Source: Planctomycetia bacterium TMED53 (GTDB taxonomy: Bacteria; Planctomycetota; UBA8108; UBA1146). Taken from it: 62,707 nt of DNA. The notes beneath the pieces are model-generated. The model made no database searches. It was not told where the DNA came from and saw nothing but the letters and a program-made list of their open reading frames with translations. Every line of letters starts with the position of its first letter. Positions within the stretch are counted from its first letter, which is position 1. Below, one piece after another: positions 27,007 to 35,358 of this stretch. A program made the position numbers and the translations under genes. The stretch spans positions 1 through 62,707 of the forward strand of contig NHDG01000065.1 in the NCBI GenBank assembly GCA_002167285.1, in the 5' to 3' direction.

Positions 27007-29832
27007 TTAGTCGATAAAAACAAATTCATTGAGATTCAAAATGGTGAGGCAAAACACGCTAAGTAGTTTCGTTTCATCGAGGTCGTATTTTTTACGAAGT
27101 TCTAGCAGGAAGTTGAAATGTCGATCAATCGTCGATTCGGAGACGCTCTTCTGAGTTGCCAGCTCCAATCCACGTTGGACTTTTGATCGCAAATCTGAGC
27201 ATTCCTTATTGAGCCGTTCTGCAAATCGGGTGGCTTGTACCTGAGAAAACTCACTATTGAGAAGAGTCAGGGCCTGGGTTGGTTGAACCGTGTTGAAACG
27301 GACAGGGCAAGAAGTATCGGTATCTGCCAAGTCGAAGGTGAGAAGTAGAGGGTGCAAGAGTGAGCGTTTGACTTCGATATAAATGCTTCTTCTACGAGCG
27401 AGAGGGTCATCAGGGTTTTTGTTCCAAGCATCGTTTGGTCGAGACGCAGTCGCCAATATCTCTTTAGGCATCGGCGGATGGACACTAGGACCCGTCAGTT
27501 CGAGGCTTAGATTTCCACTGACTGCCAGAACTGAATCTCTAATCTCCTCTGCGGAGAGTCTCCGACTGGGAAAACGCCAATACAGTTTATTCACGGGATC
27601 GATCTGGGCAGCAACTGAATCAAATTCTCCAGAAATTCGAAACGCCATGCTCGTCACCAATTGGCGAATCATATGCTTCATACTCCAGTTGTTTTCGACC
27701 AGTTCCAAAGCCATGGCATCGAGTAATTCTGGATGAGATGGCGGCAGACCGAAGACTCCGAAGTCGTTAGGAGTTCCAACGATGGGGCTGCCGAAGATGT
27801 GTTGCCACAGGCGATTGACGAAGACCCTTGCAGTACGAGGGTTTCTAGGATCAGTGAGCCATTTCGCCAGAGCCAATCTGCGTCCACTCGTCTCGCCATC
27901 TTCAGGCGCAATGATGGCGGCTTCTTCTCCACCCAAAAACTCTGGGAATCCGGGAGTCACGATTTCTCCGGGTGAAGAGAAATTCCCACGTTCACGAACA
28001 TGGCTTACTGGTGCACGAGAAACTTCCTGAGCGGAAAGTATATACACGAGTTCTCTGGTAGGTTTGTTGTCCTGGAAGATTCGATTGACCGCTGATTTCA
28101 TCCTAAGTGATTCAGGTGTACCCAGATGTTTTTTGACAACTTCGACGAACTCAGGAAGAAGGCCTCGGCCTTGATGCAAGCTTTCAATTTCAGCGTCGGT
28201 TAATGTTCGATCCCAGAAGCAAAGATCATCGAGAAGGCCATTGTAACTTGCGCCCCCTTTTAAGAGTCGCCCGATCAATAGTCGATCAGGGGCGGTCAAG
28301 GGTTGAGTACTGCCTTGAGCAAAACGCTCGTCTTCCGGCAGATGCTTGGTGCCATCTATCCAAAGAGCAATTTGCCCAGTGGTTTGATTGCGGGTGAAGC
28401 AGACATGGTGCCAGAGATTGTCGACCATGCCCTTAGGACCAGAGACGAAGGTCTCAGGATTTCCAGTACCTGCTGCAACCCTGCTCCCCAGAAGTGAAAT
28501 TCCATAATCATTAAGAACTCCATTGAGTTCACCGTCGACCAATCCAGTCCCCAGGAACCAGCGGCGGTCATCTCCATTCCCCGAGCCTTTACGGTCGGTC
28601 TTAAACCAGAAAGAAATGGTGAAATCATTTTCAACGGGGCGAGGGATGGAGAGATGGCTACGTCCAGTCAGTTTTAGTGCTGGTGTATTATCGCGTCCAT
28701 TTTCAAATTTGATTTCGCCCTTTACGTCGACTCTGGGAATATCAGGAGTATCAAAATCCAGTTTCAAAACTAAGCCTGATAGGAGCGATGGATCTACACT
28801 TGAAGCAGCATCTTCTCCCCACCTCGCCTTGATTTCATTAACGAGATTTTCCACCTCCTTGAGATCACCGGATCTCCTCGTTTTCCAAGAGGTGATTTCA
28901 GCATCAAAGTTGCTCGTTCCGAGATCGGCGGGGAGCCAACGGGTGAAATGATCGGTACTGATGGCGTTGCCAGCATTATCGTCATAAGGCTTGAGCCCCT
29001 CGAAAAAGGAGAGCATTCGGTAATAGTCACGGATGGGAATCGGATCGCCTTTGTGGTCGTGACAGCGGGCGCAACCCATACTGATTCCAAGCATCGATCT
29101 ACAAGTGGTATCGAGCATGCTGTCGAAGTCGTTGTAGATGGCCTGATTGGGGTCGGCCGATTCATCATCGCGAATTCCAAGGTGTAAAAACCCAGTAGCG
29201 ATATGACTTGATAAACTCTCTTCATCAATTTCATCGCCGGCGAGTTGCTCGGTGAGGAAGCGGTCGTAGGGCATATCTGCATTGAATGCATCGACTACCC
29301 AGTCACGGTACTTCCAGGCATTGGGTTTTGGACGATCTCGCTCGTATCCGTCCGTCTCTGCCCAGCGCACCAAATCGAGCCAGTGTCTTGCCCAGTGAAC
29401 ACCGAATTGTTCTGAGGCGAGGAGTTGATCGACCTGTCTTTCCCAGCGTCCGGAAACTTCAGAGTTGAGAAATGCCTGAACCTCTTCAGGGGTGGGGGGA
29501 AGACCGGTGAGAACGTAATGAAGTCGGCGCAATAAGACTTCCGGTTCAGCTTCTGGTGCAGGGGTGATTCCCGCTTCTTCAAGTGCAGTGAGCCAATGAA
29601 AGTCGATAAAGTTCTTGGGTAAGTTGTTATGGATTTTGAGTGTCGGCAGCTCAAGTTTTTCAACAGGGATGTCGCACCAAGCAGGTTCTGGAGTAGGTGT
29701 TCTTTCCTGTGCTGCGTCGTCTTCGAGGAATGTTCCTGCGATGGCAGGAAGTACCGAGACGAACATGATCACGATGGCGATCGTTTTGATCGCGGTTGTG
29801 GAAGAAGAGACACAACGGTCGATTGAAGCCAT
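27007..29832 (-). CDS. DUF1549-LamG-DUF1553 secreted protein
   Basis: The 941-residue product has an N-terminal hydrophobic segment (IKTIAIVIMFVSVLPAIAG) and three modules. DUF1549 (about 85-280) includes ARHWLDLVRWAETDGY and a single CARCH haem-like motif. A LamG/concanavalin-like sandwich (about 390-565) includes FTISFWFKTD and WHHVCFTRN. DUF1553 (about 630-890) includes FVNRLWQHIFG and PSRRLSAEEIRDSVL. The family is planctomycete-typical, often with a cytochrome-c-like domain at the front; that domain is missing here, leaving only one CxxCH. A role in handling polysaccharides has been proposed for such pairs but is unproven. It is first in an operon with the DUF1501 gene. GGGAGG lies twelve bases before the ATG. 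Confidence 0.92.
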   Translation of the reverse strand: MASIDRCVSSSTTAIKTIAIVIMFVSVLPAIAGTFLEDDAAQERTPTPEPAWCDIPVEKLELPTLKIHNNLPKNFIDFHWLTALEEAGITPAPEAEPEVLLRRLHYVLTGLPPTPEEVQAFLNSEVSGRWERQVDQLLASEQFGVHWARHWLDLVRWAETDGYERDRPKPNAWKYRDWVVDAFNADMPYDRFLTEQLAGDEIDEESLSSHIATGFLHLGIRDDESADPNQAIYNDFDSMLDTTCRSMLGISMGCARCHDHKGDPIPIRDYYRMLSFFEGLKPYDDNAGNAISTDHFTRWLPADLGTSNFDAEITSWKTRRSGDLKEVENLVNEIKARWGEDAASSVDPSLLSGLVLKLDFDTPDIPRVDVKGEIKFENGRDNTPALKLTGRSHLSIPRPVENDFTISFWFKTDRKGSGNGDDRRWFLGTGLVDGELNGVLNDYGISLLGSRVAAGTGNPETFVSGPKGMVDNLWHHVCFTRNQTTGQIALWIDGTKHLPEDERFAQGSTQPLTAPDRLLIGRLLKGGASYNGLLDDLCFWDRTLTDAEIESLHQGRGLLPEFVEVVKKHLGTPESLRMKSAVNRIFQDNKPTRELVYILSAQEVSRAPVSHVRERGNFSSPGEIVTPGFPEFLGGEEAAIIAPEDGETSGRRLALAKWLTDPRNPRTARVFVNRLWQHIFGSPIVGTPNDFGVFGLPPSHPELLDAMALELVENNWSMKHMIRQLVTSMAFRISGEFDSVAAQIDPVNKLYWRFPSRRLSAEEIRDSVLAVSGNLSLELTGPSVHPPMPKEILATASRPNDAWNKNPDDPLARRRSIYIEVKRSLLHPLLLTFDLADTDTSCPVRFNTVQPTQALTLLNSEFSQVQATRFAERLNKECSDLRSKVQRGLELATQKSVSESTIDRHFNFLLELRKKYDLDETKLLSVFCLTILNLNEFVFID

Positions 29833-29962
29833 GAGTGGGTCTTGCCTCCCTGAAGTTGGTTACAGGTCCTGATCCGTTAAGCGAGCCCTGAAAGCTGCGT
29901 TTGATTTTACAGGTGGTGCCGGCGGAGCCAAGAACCCACAAATCAGTTCTCTCCTCCAAAGT

Positions 29963-30006
29963 TTCGAATTCCAAGGATTCGAATTCCAAGACCTTGAATT
30001 TCAAGG
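29963..30006. repeat. Two tandem 15-base repeats plus a 15-base dyad upstream of the DUF1553 operon
   Basis: TTCGAATTCCAAG occurs at 29963 and again at 29978, at a 15-base period. It is followed at 29992-30006 by CCTTGAATTTCAAGG, a dyad with perfect seven-base arms around one base. The dyad arms resemble the end of the tandem units. The cluster lies about 130 bases before the DUF1553 ATG, in the only non-coding stretch between it and the HD gene (29833-30053). It could be a multi-site operator; no regulator is identifiable. Confidence 0.7.
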
Positions 30007-30053
30007 TTTCAGGGGCCCGATCATGGCTTGGGAGCAATGGGGGTAGAATCGCT

Positions 30054-30596
30054 TTAGACGATGACCTCTTCTTCATGGGGTCTGAGTGCCTCGATGATAA
30101 ATTGGATGTGATCAGTGAGATCGACCCCGAGCAATTCGACCCCTGTGTTGACTTCTGATCGATCTACTCCCGCAGCAAAGTTTTTGTCCTTGAGCTTTTT
30201 TTTCACAGATTTGGGAGTGAGGTCTTGGAGCTTATTGGGGCGCAATCGGGCAACGGCGATGATGAGGCCGGTCAGTTCATCCGAAGCGAGTAGAGCTTTA
30301 TCGAGGAGAGATTCACACTTGTAGCCCCACTTCGTGTAGTGGCAATGGATGGCATGCGCTTTTTCTCCTTCTCCTCTTTCTTCGAGGAGGGCTGTGATGA
30401 TCTTGGGATGTTCTTCAGGATGTTTTTCGTAATCGGCGTCGTGGAGTAAGCCAGTGATGGCCCAATGATCCGCATCTTCCCCATACTTCTTTGCGTACGC
30501 TTCCATGACGATCTCCACAGAGCGAACATGCGCCAGCAGTGCCGGGGATTGCATCAGTCCTTGGAGGATCTCACGGGCTTCTTCTCGCGTCATCAT
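30054..30596 (-). CDS. HD-domain phosphohydrolase
   Basis: The 180-residue product has the HD metal-binding pattern: His in LLAHVRSVE, then LLHDADYEKHPEEH with the paired His-Asp and a further His, and a downstream Asp in ASDELTGL. This matches small cytoplasmic HDIG-type hydrolases acting on nucleotides or phosphate esters; the substrate is unknown. ATG 30596 is followed at once by a second ATG (30593); AGGAG is nine bases before the first. It starts 16 bases after the aminopeptidase stop, so the two are probably co-transcribed. Confidence 0.88.
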   Translation of the reverse strand: MMTREEAREILQGLMQSPALLAHVRSVEIVMEAYAKKYGEDADHWAITGLLHDADYEKHPEEHPKIITALLEERGEGEKAHAIHCHYTKWGYKCESLLDKALLASDELTGLIIAVARLRPNKLQDLTPKSVKKKLKDKNFAAGVDRSEVNTGVELLGVDLTDHIQFIIEALRPHEEEVIV

Positions 30597-30612
30597 TTGG
30601 CATGACTCCTAT

Positions 30613-31866
30613 TCAAGAGGTCTTATTTGCCATCGCGGATTCAATTTCTTCGATGGTCTTCGGAATGTTGCCAGTCAGATTTACCGGTCCAGCAGCGGTG
30701 ACGAGAATATCGTCTTCGATGCGGATGCCCATATTTTCGTCAGGGAGGTATATCCCAGGTTCGATGGTAATGATGGCTCCTTCAGGCACGACGGTATCCG
30801 GTTGCACATCGTGGACCTCGAGGCCGATGGGATGCCCGACGCCATGGGGGTAGAAATCTCCGAACCCGGCATCGGTGATGATCTTACGGGAGATCGAATC
30901 CAACTCCGCATAAGCGATTCCTGGTTTTACAGCGGCAATCGTCGTCTCCATCGATTCGAGGACGATTGAGTAGACCTCTTTCTGTCTCTCTGTGAAGCGA
31001 CCATTTGCCGGGTAGGTTCTCGTCACATCTGAGCCGTACCCACATGGGCCATCGCCGTACCTCGCGCCACTGTCGATGACGACCAAGTCACCATCAGCGA
31101 TGACCGCGTCATTCGACCTGTAATGAAGGATTGTGGCATTGAATCCACTACCGACGATGGAGCCGTAGAAGGGCCCTCTCGATCCGTGAGAACGGTAAGC
31201 GTGCTCTGCCGCTTCTTGGATATCAAATTCGGTGATCCCTGGAGTGAGTTTTTCAAGGATTGCAGTAAACCCCTTTGCCGTAATCTCAGCGGATCGTTCG
31301 ATCATCGCTTTTTCAGCGGCAGATTTGACCGCGCGTTGGGAAGGGATCAAGCGGCTACCGTCATCGATCTGGAAACCAGGAATTCTCTGCTGAAGTTTTT
31401 GAAACACTTCCAGATCGGGGCCGACGGGTTGCTCGTGGTGTGCGATGGGGTGAAGGCAGGTACCTTTGAGGGAGCTCTTACAAGCGTTAAGGAGCATCTG
31501 TGGGAAGGCCGAAGTTCGCATCAGCGCTTTGAAACCGTGCTTTTCACGAAGTTTTGCATCGATCGGGCCACGCCAACCATCCCAGCGTTCCAATTCGGGA
31601 AGGTGTGGTTCGAGGAACAGTACTTCTTTGCGGCTGGGATTGGGATCATTTGGGTTGAGGAGGAGAATCGCTCCCGGCTCATCGATGATGCCGGTCAAAT
31701 ATTGAAAGTTGAGATCGGGCTGGAAGTCGTCATGCAGTCCACCACCTTTTCCCGCAAAGATCACCGCTGTCGCACCATTTAGGTTCGATGCGAGTTGTTT
31801 GCGTCTGTCGGCATATTCTTCACGGGAGATCGTCAGTCGATCCCTGATATCAGAGTTGTGGGCCAT
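30613..31866 (-). CDS. pepP: Xaa-Pro aminopeptidase (M24B, aminopeptidase P)
   Basis: The 417-residue product has the N-terminal aminopeptidase P domain (about 10-150; FQYLTGIIDEPGAILLLN) and an M24 pita-bread catalytic domain. All five metal ligands are visible: Asp in VVIDSGARYG, Asp in GSDVTRTYP, His in GVGHPIGLEVHD, Glu in ITIEPGIY and Glu in GIRIEDDI. It removes an N-terminal residue ahead of proline, in the cytoplasm. I chose ATG 31866, which has AAAGGA just upstream and leaves no leader; the frame opens 93 bases earlier with no support. Confidence 0.94.
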   Translation of the reverse strand: MAHNSDIRDRLTISREEYADRRKQLASNLNGATAVIFAGKGGGLHDDFQPDLNFQYLTGIIDEPGAILLLNPNDPNPSRKEVLFLEPHLPELERWDGWRGPIDAKLREKHGFKALMRTSAFPQMLLNACKSSLKGTCLHPIAHHEQPVGPDLEVFQKLQQRIPGFQIDDGSRLIPSQRAVKSAAEKAMIERSAEITAKGFTAILEKLTPGITEFDIQEAAEHAYRSHGSRGPFYGSIVGSGFNATILHYRSNDAVIADGDLVVIDSGARYGDGPCGYGSDVTRTYPANGRFTERQKEVYSIVLESMETTIAAVKPGIAYAELDSISRKIITDAGFGDFYPHGVGHPIGLEVHDVQPDTVVPEGAIITIEPGIYLPDENMGIRIEDDILVTAAGPVNLTGNIPKTIEEIESAMANKTS

Positions 31867-32077
31867 GGCGGTTCCTTTGCATCGGGCAAGTTGGCGTGCG
31901 GGAAACTGATTGAGCTCCAACTCCACAATCGGAAAAGCTGTCAGGAGCTCAAGGCGCATTATCTGCGAAATATTGGATCATGGTAGGGGCGTCAATCGCC
32001 AAACTTCTCGGGAGTTGCCGTCACAATCTTGATGAAGGGCTTAAAGAGCAGGAGACTCTTCACTACGGAGGCCAAAC

Positions 32078-33328
32078 ATGAAGAATCCCCAGGGGTTGAG
32101 AATCGTTGCCGGCATCGTCGCTCTGATCGCGATGTGGATGTGCTACTCGTTGTTATCTCTGCATGCATCCCAATCCCCTGATCTTGGATTGTTAGCAGGT
32201 GTATGCGGGGATTCAGGGGAAAGCTGTTCATCTGTCGTCAATGGACGCTGGGGAGTGTTTCCTCCTGGTGAAGAAGGGGCAGAGGGACCATTTCCCGGGA
32301 TTCCCGTGGCCGCGCTGGGCTGGGTTTACTACACGATCCTCGCTTCCTGGTTTCTTCTCCTCGGTCCCCATGGAGCGAGTTGCAGAAAGCTCACATTACT
32401 GATGTTTGGGCTCAATGGACTTGGGGTTCTGGGCTCTTTGTTTTATTCGGCCGTGATGTTTTCTGAGATCGGGACCACCTGTGGGTTGTGCCTGGTCAGC
32501 CACTTTTGCAACGTCTTGATCTTCCTCTGTTTTTTCCTTTTAAGGCCTCTTGATAAGAGCGTCGAAGAGAACTCAGAGAAGTTATCGCCGAGGCATTTGG
32601 GTGCAGTCGCTGTCGTCGTGTTTTTCAGTTTCGTAGTGTCTTCGTTAATCCTCGCTGAGGGAAAAACGAGTGCACGGTTTGCAGCACTCGAGGAACAGAC
32701 TCGAGAACTCACTGAGTTAGCGAAGGATGTCGAAAAGATTGAAACTGCCTACCGAAGCTCTCCCCAAAGGTTTGAGCAGGAGGCCATCAGGGCCGACGAC
32801 CCTAAGAGTCAGACGACCCGGGGGCTACGTTATCAACTGGTCGTCTTCTCAGATATTCAGTGCTCGAATTGCGCTCGCTTCGAGGATTATCTGAAATCGA
32901 CGATCCTGCCGATTTGGAATGGGCACTTGGAGGTGGTTTGGAAGCACTTCCCCAATACGACGGATCATGAATATGCTCAGATCGGTGCCCAAGCTCTCGA
33001 AGCAGCACGGATTCAGGGAAAATTTTGGGAGCTGAAGGAGCACTTACTCAAATTGCGTAATGCACTGGGAACGATCGATTGGCAGGAGGCCGCAGCGTCT
33101 CTCGGAATGGATTCCCGGAAATTTATGCAGGATCTCAACTCCCCAGCGGTCAAAAGGAGAATTGCTGAAGATGTCGCCTTGGCCAGGAAAGCAGGGGTCA
33201 GGGGGACCCCCGGAGTATTCCTAAATCGCCGCCTTGTGAGCCGATTAATGCGAAAAAGCCCAGGATTCTGGGAGTTGCAGGCGGAGTCCCTGAGGGATAT
33301 TCGGGAATCAAAAAACCAGGACTGGTGA
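32078..33328 (+). CDS. VKOR-DsbA fusion disulfide-forming membrane protein
   Basis: The 416-residue product joins a vitamin K epoxide reductase-like membrane domain (about 1-200) to a periplasmic DsbA/thioredoxin-fold domain (about 240-405). The VKOR part has the quinone-side CGLC motif (TTCGLCLVSH) and a loop Cys pair (GVCGDSGESCSSV) that relays electrons. Helices run near 8-27, 75-95, 105-130 and 140-155, with one more near 175-195 before the linker. The DsbA part has CSNC (FSDIQCSNCARFED) and the cis-Pro loop GTPG. It would oxidise exported proteins and pass electrons to quinone in one chain. GGAGG precedes the ATG. Many Cys-rich secreted proteins here could be clients. Confidence 0.93.
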   Translation: MKNPQGLRIVAGIVALIAMWMCYSLLSLHASQSPDLGLLAGVCGDSGESCSSVVNGRWGVFPPGEEGAEGPFPGIPVAALGWVYYTILASWFLLLGPHGASCRKLTLLMFGLNGLGVLGSLFYSAVMFSEIGTTCGLCLVSHFCNVLIFLCFFLLRPLDKSVEENSEKLSPRHLGAVAVVVFFSFVVSSLILAEGKTSARFAALEEQTRELTELAKDVEKIETAYRSSPQRFEQEAIRADDPKSQTTRGLRYQLVVFSDIQCSNCARFEDYLKSTILPIWNGHLEVVWKHFPNTTDHEYAQIGAQALEAARIQGKFWELKEHLLKLRNALGTIDWQEAAASLGMDSRKFMQDLNSPAVKRRIAEDVALARKAGVRGTPGVFLNRRLVSRLMRKSPGFWELQAESLRDIRESKNQDW

Positions 33329-33672
33329 TCAGAATTCCACCAGCTGTCATCTGGGACATTGTGTGATCGCGACAGATTGATACTATCAAAGGTGTAGAGA
33401 CTGTTTTCGCGAGGTGGTGTGTCTACGGATCTGTGACTTATTTGAGCCCTCACGGGGCTTCTTTTGCACATTTCCGGAATTTCAAAGGGCCGAAGGTCAG
33501 GTCCAACCTCCCACAGACTACAGCTCACGTTGACGCTTTTGATGACATCCCAAATTTTCACACCCTGCGTCAGCGGTAAAGTTACTAAATTTTGAACTGG
33601 GTTCAGTGCGTGACGCGCTACGCGTCATGTACAGAGATTAATTTCACACTGAGGTGAATGGCGAGGAATCTC
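33329..33672. promoter_or_regulatory. Intergenic region before a cohesin/dockerin-like gene, with a 17-base dyad
   Basis: These 344 bases carry no convincing gene. The notable element is TGACGCGCTACGCGTCA at 33611-33627, with perfect seven-base arms around CTA, about 45 bases upstream of the next start. No T-run follows it, so an operator is more likely than a terminator. No terminator for the VKOR-DsbA gene was recognised. Confidence 0.5.
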
Positions 33673-35055
33673 ATGTTTTCAAGGTTCAGCATCTTCTTTG
33701 TTATGCTGTTTTGTGTAATCAGCATCAGCGGAGTACAGGCTCAGGATCCAACCTTTTCTTTTACGGCGGCGGATCAATCTGTTCCGGCAGCTGCTGGATC
33801 AGCCAGTTTCTCTTTGGACTTTAACTTGATTCAAACGAGCGGCCTTATCGAGGATACGAGAGGGTTCTCTTTCTCTTGTGCTCATGACCCCGCATTGTTG
33901 GCAGTCGTACAAACGGGAACAGGTACTTTTGAGCCGGAAACTCTGGGGCCCCTCAATAGCCTCAATGGTGGAACTGGCCCCGACTTCATCCAGGGTGAAA
34001 TCTTTCCCAATGGATTTACCTGCGGGGTGATTTACGCATTCATCAATGTTTCACAGACGATCTCCTACGATGTTCCTCAGCCGGTGATTCGTGCGAATTA
34101 CGAAACGCTTCCAGGGGTACTGGACGGCCTGACCGAGGATTTGACCACTCAAATCACTCAAGGGTCGGGACTGGGTTCTCCTGAGACCGCCACAGTGGTG
34201 GTGATCGGTGCGGGTTCCTCTGCTCCCGCGACTCTTGAGACTTCAAATGTCACGATTCTCCTCGATCCACCACTTTCCTTTACCTGTAGAGCCGACGATG
34301 CCGCTGCCAACTTCAATGGCGCATCCGGTGAGGGTACTGCCGAAGTGGGAATCTCTGTTTTTGAGAACATCCTTCCTGGTGGCGCTGCCAGTGATACTCA
34401 AGGCTTCTCCTTAGGGCTCTCCTACGACAACACGGTCCTCAATGCCACAGGAGTCTCTCAAGGTGCGACTCTTCAGGCATTGGAGCAGGGTCAAGGTGCT
34501 GAGTTCTTCGAAGTGAGTTTGGTGGCTACCGGTTTGACCGTCGGAGTGATTTACGACTTCCAGGGACAGTCCCTGATTCCATACGCTACTCCGGATCAGG
34601 TTCTCAATATTGCATTTGATACAGTGGCAGCAAACTTGGCTGGCACTGCTCCCGGAGAAATCATCCAGGCGACACTGACCCCCACTGAGGGACTCGGCCC
34701 CACCGGTGTGACCCTTGTAATGGTGGTGGGAGGAAGATCGGTTTCGATGACGTCTGAGAGCGGAGTGCTGTCTTTAACCTCTCTCGGAGGATTCGACCGT
34801 GGTAACTGCAATGCCGATGGCCAGTTTGACCTCGCAGACGTGATTAAGCTTTTGGGCGGACTCTTTACGGGAGACCCCCTGAGCTGCTTGGATGCTTGCG
34901 ACGCCAATAACGACGCGTTGCTGGACATTGCGGATGCGATTCGAATGTTGGGCGTCCTCTTCTCTGGAGATCCTCCAATGGATGGTGCCGGCACTTGCGC
35001 ACCCGATTCGGATGCTGCTTCGCTCGGTTGCGATAGCTTCCCTCCTTGTGAGTAA
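33673..35055 (+). CDS. Secreted protein with two cohesin-like domains and a dockerin-like C-terminus
   Basis: The 460-residue product has a signal peptide (FSIFFVMLFCVISISGVQA), then two similar domains of about 160 residues. Each begins with a FTAADQS or FTCRADD strand and contains a GFSFSCAHDPALL or GFSLGLSYDNTVL motif, GPDFIQG or GAEFFEV, and CGVIYAF or VGVIYDF. This pattern resembles cohesin beta sandwiches but is not a certain match. The C-terminus has dockerin-like loops (GNCNADGQFDLADV, DANNDALLDIADA) and a Cys tail ending CE. Start: ATG 33673 with GAGGA at five bases; ATG 33658 is in frame. A strong terminator lies just downstream. Confidence 0.87.
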   Translation: MFSRFSIFFVMLFCVISISGVQAQDPTFSFTAADQSVPAAAGSASFSLDFNLIQTSGLIEDTRGFSFSCAHDPALLAVVQTGTGTFEPETLGPLNSLNGGTGPDFIQGEIFPNGFTCGVIYAFINVSQTISYDVPQPVIRANYETLPGVLDGLTEDLTTQITQGSGLGSPETATVVVIGAGSSAPATLETSNVTILLDPPLSFTCRADDAAANFNGASGEGTAEVGISVFENILPGGAASDTQGFSLGLSYDNTVLNATGVSQGATLQALEQGQGAEFFEVSLVATGLTVGVIYDFQGQSLIPYATPDQVLNIAFDTVAANLAGTAPGEIIQATLTPTEGLGPTGVTLVMVVGGRSVSMTSESGVLSLTSLGGFDRGNCNADGQFDLADVIKLLGGLFTGDPLSCLDACDANNDALLDIADAIRMLGVLFSGDPPMDGAGTCAPDSDAASLGCDSFPPCE

Positions 35056-35068
35056 ATTTGGTTTTTAG

Positions 35069-35120
35069 CCCCTGGCTACATTCAGCGATGGAAACGTCGG
35101 AGATGTAGCCAGGGGTTTTT
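35069..35120 (+). terminator. Intrinsic terminator after the two-cohesin-like gene
   Basis: Arms of 13 bases (35069-35081 and 35103-35115, CCCCTGGCTACAT with its complement) are separated by 21 bases and followed by TTTTT at 35116-35120. It lies 14 bases past the stop codon. Confidence 0.9.
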
Positions 35121-35358
35121 AGAATTGAAGTGGTCACCAGTAAAGAATGAACTGGCCATTTCACATCAGGAATCTCGATAGATTCCAAGAGAGTGCTGAG
35201 GAATGCGACCAGTGATTGCATTCAACGGGTGTGTTTGAGGAGTGAATATTTCGACCCTCTCCAATGGGAGAGGAGGAGTGAGCTCGGGCTCTATAGCTGA
35301 GCTGGGCAAAAGCAAATTTCCGCATGATAGCGGTATTTTAGTACATGAGAGGTTTGAA

